This document shows, one piece after another, positions 58,944-64,000 of a stretch of DNA of 64,000 nucleotides (position 1 is its first letter; each line of letters starts with the position of its first letter). The stretch lies in the NCBI RefSeq assembly GCF_030848945.1, contig NZ_JANHAX010000005.1, positions 186,001 to 250,000 on the forward strand. The letters run 5' to 3'. Position numbers and translations under genes: made by a program. A model generated the notes under the pieces. That model was not told where the DNA came from and searched no databases. It saw nothing but the letters and a program-made list of their open reading frames with translations. The stretch is from Marimonas arenosa. GTDB lineage: Bacteria; Pseudomonadota; Alphaproteobacteria; Rhodobacterales; Rhodobacteraceae.

Positions 58944-59702
58944 TCAGCCATAATCGGGCAGGCGTTTCTCGGCCATCGCGGCCACGCTTTCGGCGAATTC
59001 CGGACCCTGCAACTGGGCCGCAAAATGCTTCGCCTCGCGCGCCATCTGCTCGGCTACCGCGTCCCGGCCCGACCGGATCAGGGCCTTGGACAGCCGCATC
59101 GCCCTTGGCGCCGCCATCGCCACGGCGGCGGCAACCCGACCGACCTCTGCGTCCAGCGCCGCGTCGTCAAAGACCCGCGCCACAAGCCCGGCGCGCAGCG
59201 CCTCCTCAACGTCCAGAACGCGCCCCGCCAACAGGATGTCATTGGCCATCGCCATACCCACTGCCGCCGGCAGCAGTACCGACGATCCAGCCTCGGGCAC
59301 CACGCCCAGTTTCACGAACGGCGCGCTGAACGTGGCGCTGCGGCCGGCATAGACCAGGTCGCAATGCAGGAGCATGGTCAGCCCCACCCCGATCGCCGGA
59401 CCGTTTACCTGCGCGATCACCGGCTTGGGGCAGTCGCGGATGGCGTTGAGGAATCGCCACACCGGCGGCTCCTCGATCTCACGATCGCCGCGCGCGAAAT
59501 CCTTCAGGTCATTGCCGGCGGTGAACATATCGCCCGCACCGGTGATCACCAGCGCCCGGTCATTGTCGCTCTCGCCATAGGCCAGCAGCGCGTCGGCCAG
59601 CGCGCCGTACATCGCCTGCGTCAGCGCGTTTTTCTTGTCCTCGCGGGCGATGGTCAAGGTCACCACCCGACCCTCGCGGCCGATCCGGATATTCTCGCTC
59701 AT
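58944..59702 (-). CDS. Enoyl-CoA hydratase/isomerase family protein
   Basis: The 252-residue crotonase-fold protein has oxyanion-hole segments MFTAGNDLKDFARG and NGPAIGVGLTMLL, and an active-site PEAGSSVLLPA. The pattern TAGNDL rather than CAGADL resembles the subgroup related to enoyl-CoA isomerases or phenylacetate-pathway hydratases; the substrate is not clear. AGGAGG stands 5 bases before the ATG. It lies alone, with a DUF3422 gene downstream after 135 bases and 256 bases to pntB upstream. Confidence 0.9.
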   Translation of the reverse strand: MSENIRIGREGRVVTLTIAREDKKNALTQAMYGALADALLAYGESDNDRALVITGAGDMFTAGNDLKDFARGDREIEEPPVWRFLNAIRDCPKPVIAQVNGPAIGVGLTMLLHCDLVYAGRSATFSAPFVKLGVVPEAGSSVLLPAAVGMAMANDILLAGRVLDVEEALRAGLVARVFDDAALDAEVGRVAAAVAMAAPRAMRLSKALIRSGRDAVAEQMAREAKHFAAQLQGPEFAESVAAMAEKRLPDYG

Positions 59703-59908
59703 GTCTTCCTCCTGTCGCCTGTCCGAGCCCTACCCCAGCCCCGAGATCCGATCAACGCGCCTGGCCCTGTTCCGTGGCGGCAGTCCCGTTATCTGACCTA
59801 GTGTTCACCGACCGGAGACGTCCGCCCGTTCCGCTCCCCGCGCCCACGTCAGATCCTTGCGGCATTCCCTATCGGGAACGGGTGAGCGTGTGCAGCGAGT
59901 TCGCCAAG

Positions 59909-59934
59909 AAAAAGGGCGCCCCGCAGGACGCCCT
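59909..59934 (-). terminator. Rho-independent terminator after pntB
   Basis: On the minus strand AGGGCGTCC, loop TGCG and GGGCGCCCT form a 9-bp stem with one G-U pair, followed by five T. It starts 24 bases after the pntB stop, so it ends the pntAB transcript. The rest of the 256-base gap between pntB and the hydratase gene shows no gene. Confidence 0.88.
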
Positions 59935-59958
59935 CTCATTGACCGAACGGCTAGGCAA

Positions 59959-61392
59959 TCAATCGATCAGGCCCAGAAGCTTGTCGATACTTTCCCGCGC
60001 ATCGCCGAAGAACATCCGCGTGTTCTCCTTGTAGAACAGCGGGTTCTCGATCCCGGAATAGCCGGTACCCTGACCACGCTTTGACACGAACACCTGCTTC
60101 GCCTTCCAGCACTCCAGAACCGGCATGCCGGCGATCGGGCTGTTGGGATCTTCCTGTGCCGCGGGGTTCACGATGTCGTTGGAACCGATCACGATGGCAA
60201 CGTCGGTATCCGGGAAATCCTCGTTGATCTCGTCCATTTCCATCACGATGTCGTAAGGCACCTTGGCCTCGGCCAGGAGCACGTTCATGTGCCCCGGCAG
60301 ACGGCCTGCCACCGGATGGATGGCGAACCGCACCTCTTTGCCGTTGCTGCGCAGCTTGCGCGTCAGTTCGCTGACCGCATTCTGCGCCTGGGCAACGGCC
60401 ATGCCGTAGCCAGGGATGATGATGACCGAATCGGCCTCGTTCAGTGCCGACGCCACGCCCTCGGCGTCGATCGCGACCTGTTCACCCTCGACTTCCATGG
60501 CCGGACCGGTGGTGTTTCCGAAGCCCCCCAGGATCACGCTGATGAACGACCGGTTCATCGCCTTGCACATGATGTAGCTCAGGATTGCACCGGACGAACC
60601 CACCAGCGCGCCGACCACGATCAAGAGGTCGTTGCCCAGCGAGAAACCAATCGCCGCCGCGGCCCAGCCCGAATAGGAGTTGAGCATCGAGACCACCACC
60701 GGCATGTCCGCGCCGCCAATCCCCATGATCAGATGATATCCTATGAACAGCGCCATCGCGGTCATGATGATCAGCGGCAGCAACCCGCCGGTGTTGAAAT
60801 ACCAGATCAGGCAGAGCACCGAAATGACCGCAGCGCTGGCATTCAGCATGTGCCCGCCCGGCAGTTTCTCGGCCTTCGAGGTCACCTTGCCGGCAAGCTT
60901 GCCATAGGCAATCACCGACCCGGTAAAGGTCACCGCCCCGATGAACACGCCGAGGAACAACTCGACCCGCAGGATGTTAATTTCGACCGGCGTCTTGTGC
61001 GCCACCAGGTTGGCAAAGGTGCCGACGACATCCTCGCCGGCCGCATGGGCCGCTTCGACCGCACCGATAGTGAAATCAGCATTGAAGCCGACGAACACCG
61101 CCGCCAGACCGACCAGCGAGTGCATCGCCGCCACCAGTTGTGGCATCTCGGTCATCTGGACACGCTGTGCCACGTAGGTACCGATCACCCCGCCGCCGGC
61201 AATCAGCAGGATCGAGAGCAACCACAGGCCGCTGCCGGGCCCGACCAGCGTCGCGAACACCGCCAGCGCCATGCCGACAATGCCATACCAAACCGCGCGT
61301 TTCGCGCTTTCCTGCCCGCTCAGGCCGCCGAGCGACAGGATGAACAGAACTGCTGCAACCACATAGGCTGCCGTCGTAAAACCGTATTCCAT
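59959..61392 (-). CDS. pntB: NAD(P) transhydrogenase, beta subunit
   Basis: The 477-residue inner-membrane protein carries most of the proton channel (about nine helices in residues 1-260) and the NADP(H)-binding domain III at its C-terminus ([20 protein letters not shown]; later [18 protein letters not shown] and [17 protein letters not shown]). With PntA it uses the proton gradient to drive NADPH formation from NADH. The ATG at 61392 follows AAGGAGG, 13 bases after the pntA stop. Confidence 0.97.
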   Translation of the reverse strand: MEYGFTTAAYVVAAVLFILSLGGLSGQESAKRAVWYGIVGMALAVFATLVGPGSGLWLLSILLIAGGGVIGTYVAQRVQMTEMPQLVAAMHSLVGLAAVFVGFNADFTIGAVEAAHAAGEDVVGTFANLVAHKTPVEINILRVELFLGVFIGAVTFTGSVIAYGKLAGKVTSKAEKLPGGHMLNASAAVISVLCLIWYFNTGGLLPLIIMTAMALFIGYHLIMGIGGADMPVVVSMLNSYSGWAAAAIGFSLGNDLLIVVGALVGSSGAILSYIMCKAMNRSFISVILGGFGNTTGPAMEVEGEQVAIDAEGVASALNEADSVIIIPGYGMAVAQAQNAVSELTRKLRSNGKEVRFAIHPVAGRLPGHMNVLLAEAKVPYDIVMEMDEINEDFPDTDVAIVIGSNDIVNPAAQEDPNSPIAGMPVLECWKAKQVFVSKRGQGTGYSGIENPLFYKENTRMFFGDARESIDKLLGLID

Positions 61393-61405
61393 ATCCCCGG
61401 CCTCC

Positions 61406-62977
61406 TTACGATTTCTGGAACATGGCGAGCATGCGCCGGGTGACGAGGAAACCGCCGAAGATGTTGATCCCGGCCATGAAAACCGAAACCGCCGCCAGCA
61501 GGATCACCAGGAACGAGCCTGACCCGATCTGCATCAGGGCGCCCAGGATGATAATCGACGAGATCGCGTTGGTGACCGCCATCAACGGCGTATGCAAACT
61601 GTGCGAGACGTTCCAGATCACCTGGAAGCCGACGAAGACGGCCAGCACGAAGACGATGAAATGCTGCATGAAACTCGCCGGCGCATAAAGCCCGACCAGC
61701 AGCATCAGCAACCCGCCAACCCCCAACAGGGTCACCTGGCTCCTGGTCTGCGCCTTGAACGCGGCCAGTTCCTGCGCTTTGCGCTCTTCCGGCGTCAGTT
61801 CCTTGACCTCGGTCTTGGGCCGCGTCGCAATCGCCTGCACCTTGGGCGGCGGTGGCGGGAAGGTGATCTCGCCCTCAAATGTGACCGTCGCGCCGCGGAT
61901 CACGTCATCTTCCATGTTGTGATTGATCTGACCGTCCTTCTCGGGTGTGAGGTCGGTCATCATGTGGCGGATGTTGGTGGCATAAAGCGACGATGATTGC
62001 GCTGCCATCCGGCTCGGGAAGTCGGTATAGCCGATGATGGTGACGCCGTTGTCGGTCACCACTTTTTCGTCCATCACCGTGCCTTCGACGTTACCACCCT
62101 TCTCGGCCGCCAGATCGATGATGACCGAGCCGCGCTTCATCGATTTCACCATGTCCTCGAGCCACAACTTCGGCGCCTCGCGGTTCGGGATCAGCGCGGT
62201 GGTGATCACGATGTCCATGTCGGGGGCCAACTCGCGGAACTTGGCCAGCTGCGCCTCGCGGAACTCGGGTGACGACACGCTGGCATAACCGCCGGACGAG
62301 GCCCCGTCCTGCTGTTCTTCCTCGAAATCGAGGTAGACGAACTCGGCGCCCATTGATTCCACCTGTTCGGCCACTTCCGGCCGCACGTCGAAAGCATAGG
62401 TGATCGCGCCCAGCGAGGTGGCCGCACCGATCGCGGCCAGTCCGGCGACGCCAGCGCCCACCACCAGAACCTTGGCTGGCGGCACCTTGCCCGCGGCGGT
62501 GATCTGCCCGGTGAAGAACCGGCCAAAGTTGTTGCCCGCTTCGATCACCGCCCGATAGCCGGCGATATTCGCCATCGACGACAGTGCGTCCATCTTTTGG
62601 GCGCGGCTGATCCGCGGGACCATCTCCATCGCGATCACATTGGCGCCCTTGGCCTTGGCCGCGTCCAGACCGGCCTCATTGCCGCCCGGATTGAAGAAGG
62701 AAATCAGGGTCTTGCCCTTGGTCAGCCGCTTCAGTTCCTCGTCGCTGGGCGGACGCACTTTGGCAATGATGTCAGCGTCTTTCCACAGCGCGTTGGCGGT
62801 CTTTTTCACCGTCACGCCAACCTCTTTATAGGCCGCATCCGAGAACCCGGCGGCCTCGCCCGCGCCGGTTTCGATCATACAGTCATAGCCCAGCTTCTGC
62901 AGCTGCAGCGCCGACTCCGGGGTCATGGCGACGCGCGCCTCCCCCTCGAAGATTTCTTTTGGGGTTCCGATTATCAC
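61406..62977 (-). CDS. pntA: NAD(P) transhydrogenase, alpha subunit
   Basis: The 523-residue protein joins the NAD(H)-binding domain I (residues 1-385; [40 protein letters not shown]-loop region) to four C-terminal transmembrane helices. This is the E. coli-type two-gene arrangement, unlike the three-gene pntAA/AB/B of Rhodospirillum. A hydrophilic segment with a proline run [11 protein letters not shown] (near residue 372) links the domains. It starts at GTG 62977, with AAGGGA upstream, and is the first gene of the unit. Confidence 0.97.
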   Translation of the reverse strand: MIIGTPKEIFEGEARVAMTPESALQLQKLGYDCMIETGAGEAAGFSDAAYKEVGVTVKKTANALWKDADIIAKVRPPSDEELKRLTKGKTLISFFNPGGNEAGLDAAKAKGANVIAMEMVPRISRAQKMDALSSMANIAGYRAVIEAGNNFGRFFTGQITAAGKVPPAKVLVVGAGVAGLAAIGAATSLGAITYAFDVRPEVAEQVESMGAEFVYLDFEEEQQDGASSGGYASVSSPEFREAQLAKFRELAPDMDIVITTALIPNREAPKLWLEDMVKSMKRGSVIIDLAAEKGGNVEGTVMDEKVVTDNGVTIIGYTDFPSRMAAQSSSLYATNIRHMMTDLTPEKDGQINHNMEDDVIRGATVTFEGEITFPPPPPKVQAIATRPKTEVKELTPEERKAQELAAFKAQTRSQVTLLGVGGLLMLLVGLYAPASFMQHFIVFVLAVFVGFQVIWNVSHSLHTPLMAVTNAISSIIILGALMQIGSGSFLVILLAAVSVFMAGINIFGGFLVTRRMLAMFQKS

Positions 62978-63154
62978 GTCTGTCGTTCCCTTCTTTCGCG
63001 TCCCTTTGACATCGTGAACCTGCCGGGCGAACCGCTCCGACCGATCCTTTCGGCGTGGTTACCGCACTTTATGTCACATCCCAGCTGCATGTTCGATTGC
63101 CCGAATGTCGCAGACAAGGCGTTTTCAGACCGTACGGCGCCTGAAATCCCCTCT

Positions 63155-63182
63155 GCCATAACGCTGAAACGGCGCAAGTCAA
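63155..63182 (-). promoter_or_regulatory. Candidate pntAB promoter
   Basis: On the minus strand TTGACT (63182-63177) and TATGGC (63160-63155) are spaced by 16 bases, about 180 bases before the pntA start. The -35 box matches five of six consensus bases; the -10 box is poor. It overlaps the end of the methyltransferase gene. The match is by eye only. Confidence 0.35.
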
Positions 63183-63637
63183 ATCCAACGCCGCGTCTTC
63201 TGGCAATATCGCGCGAAATCGGCGCGGAATTTGCGCCGCAGCCGGTTTTCTTCGGGAATGATGAAGTGGCGTTCGATCCACCAGACGAAAACCGGGACCA
63301 GAGGCAGGCTCAGCACCGCGTCCCAATAGAGGATCAGCCCGGCCAGCACCATCGCGTCGCCCAGATAAATCGGGTTACGTGTGCGCGAGAAGATCCCGGA
63401 CTGAACCAGAGCACTTGCCTCCTGGTGCGGGATTAATGTCGTACGCATCCGCCGCATCTCGTAAACGGCCAGTGCCATCAGCACCAGACCGCCGCCCGCA
63501 AGAATGCCTCCGATGAAATCCGCCACTGGCCCGCCGAAGCTCAGCCCCATCGGGAACCAAGCGGCCTGACCCCAGGCGACGCAAAGGCAAAGGGCCAGCC
63601 AAACAGGCGGGATGTCGATCCAATGCTTCAGGGTCAT
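63179..63637 (-). CDS. Isoprenylcysteine carboxyl methyltransferase-like membrane protein
   Basis: The 152-residue protein has four transmembrane helices and the PEMT/ICMT-family C-terminal motif: SGIFSRTRNPIYLGDAMV binds SAM, and ERHFIIPEENRLRRKF with the Glu pair and YCQKTRRWI follow. Bacterial relatives methylate small lipids or unknown substrates; bacteria lack prenylated proteins of the eukaryotic type, so the acceptor is unknown. ATG at 63637 is chosen by the domain start. It is transcribed away from the gene at the right edge. Confidence 0.85.
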   Translation of the reverse strand: MTLKHWIDIPPVWLALCLCVAWGQAAWFPMGLSFGGPVADFIGGILAGGGLVLMALAVYEMRRMRTTLIPHQEASALVQSGIFSRTRNPIYLGDAMVLAGLILYWDAVLSLPLVPVFVWWIERHFIIPEENRLRRKFRADFARYCQKTRRWI

Positions 63638-63824
63638 CGCACGTCCTTCTTCCTCTGCAAGCTTTTCCCATCCGGACCCGTGCACTGTCCAGACGAAACC
63701 GAACAAAGTCCGGCCCGGTCAGTCACGAAGATGTGCATCGGCATTTGGTCGCAGAGCATGGGGACGGCCTACCCAAACCGCTTTCCGGAGCCTATCATAT
63801 TCCGGAAATGACATGTGGAGTCCT

Positions 63825-64000
63825 ATGATGCCAGCCAACGATTTGCGCGCAGTTGCGCCCGTGATCGCAACTCTGTCCCGCCGCGCCCTCGTCCTGTCGG
63901 CCACGGCCGCTTTCGGCCTTACCACCCTGCCGGGCCTGGCCCGCGCCCAGGCGGCGACCAGCGCCGTCATGGCCGCCGACGAGGCCTACATGAAGGCGCT
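63825..64000 (+). CDS. Start of a Tat-exported protein (cut by window edge)
   Basis: Only 58 residues are visible. The beginning has a twin-arginine signal, ATLSRRALVLSATAAFGL, ending ARAQA, so the protein is probably exported folded by the Tat system. Just after it comes SAVMAADEAYMKA. I cannot identify the protein from this; a rhodanese-like domain would fit such a beginning but this is a guess. GTGGAG stands 5 bases before the first of two ATG codons. Confidence 0.7.
   Translation, partial: MMPANDLRAVAPVIATLSRRALVLSATAAFGLTTLPGLARAQAATSAVMAADEAYMKA

Overview
The window is high-GC, gene-dense DNA that reads as a chromosomal segment of an alphaproteobacterium, most probably a Rhodobacteraceae (Roseobacter/Rhodobacter group) member. 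The reasons are the nuo operon laced with small family-specific extra genes (DUF5333- and DUF5337-type proteins, a NuoE with a long C-terminal tail), the nuoN-birA-coaX order at its end, a liu-type leucine catabolic cluster, a Hint-domain protein and a two-gene pntAB transhydrogenase. No rRNA, tRNA, CRISPR array, insertion sequence or prophage gene was recognised.

Region 1 (1-21990, all minus strand) is one long respiratory operon. It runs nuoA-nuoB-nuoC-[two sulfotransferases]-nuoD-[lipoprotein]-nuoE-[membrane HhH protein]-[DUF5337]-nuoF-[lipoprotein]-[DUF5333]-nuoG-[lipoprotein]-nuoH-nuoI-[CMD protein]-nuoJ-[exported protein]-nuoK-L-M-N, then a hairpin, then birA and coaX (cut by the window edge). 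All 14 complex I subunits are present and look intact. Ten further proteins are woven between them, mostly by stop/start overlaps of 1-4 bases, so they are probably co-translated with complex I. A candidate promoter inside an inverted repeat lies upstream of nuoA.

Region 2 (22200-23902) is an exported von Willebrand A protein with repeated beta-sandwich-like modules. Region 3 (24132-35360, minus) is a leucine/isovalerate catabolic cluster: isovaleryl-CoA dehydrogenase, both methylcrotonyl-CoA carboxylase subunits, methylglutaconyl-CoA hydratase and HMG-CoA lyase, giving acetoacetate and acetyl-CoA. Between the two carboxylase subunit genes sit a nitronate monooxygenase-like gene, an NTF2-like gene, and an unusual set of thermonuclease, ASCH, thermonuclease and macro-domain genes. 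A palindromic operator-like site precedes the first gene.

Region 4 (35402-38050, minus) holds a membrane acyltransferase-like protein, a DegT-type aminotransferase and a phosphoglycolate phosphatase. Region 5 (38180-42563, plus) makes UDP-GlcNAc precursors (glmU, glmS) and continues into a flavin-oxidase-like gene and an AlkD-type repair gene. Region 6 (42609-46270) has a lipoprotein, divergent moaA, and a subtilase without signal peptide followed by a stand-alone propeptide/I9-inhibitor-like gene.

Region 7 (46289-56320) looks like peptide or amide scavenging: two tandem M20D amidohydrolases, an ArgE-like deacetylase, a tiny exported protein with its own strong terminator, and a peptide-type ABC importer whose double ATPase gene is divergent from the binding protein and two permease genes. 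Region 8 (56431-64000) has a Hint-domain protein, a DUF3422 membrane protein, an enoyl-CoA hydratase, pntB and pntA with a terminator and candidate promoter, an isoprenylcysteine methyltransferase-like membrane protein, and the start of a Tat-exported protein cut by the window edge.
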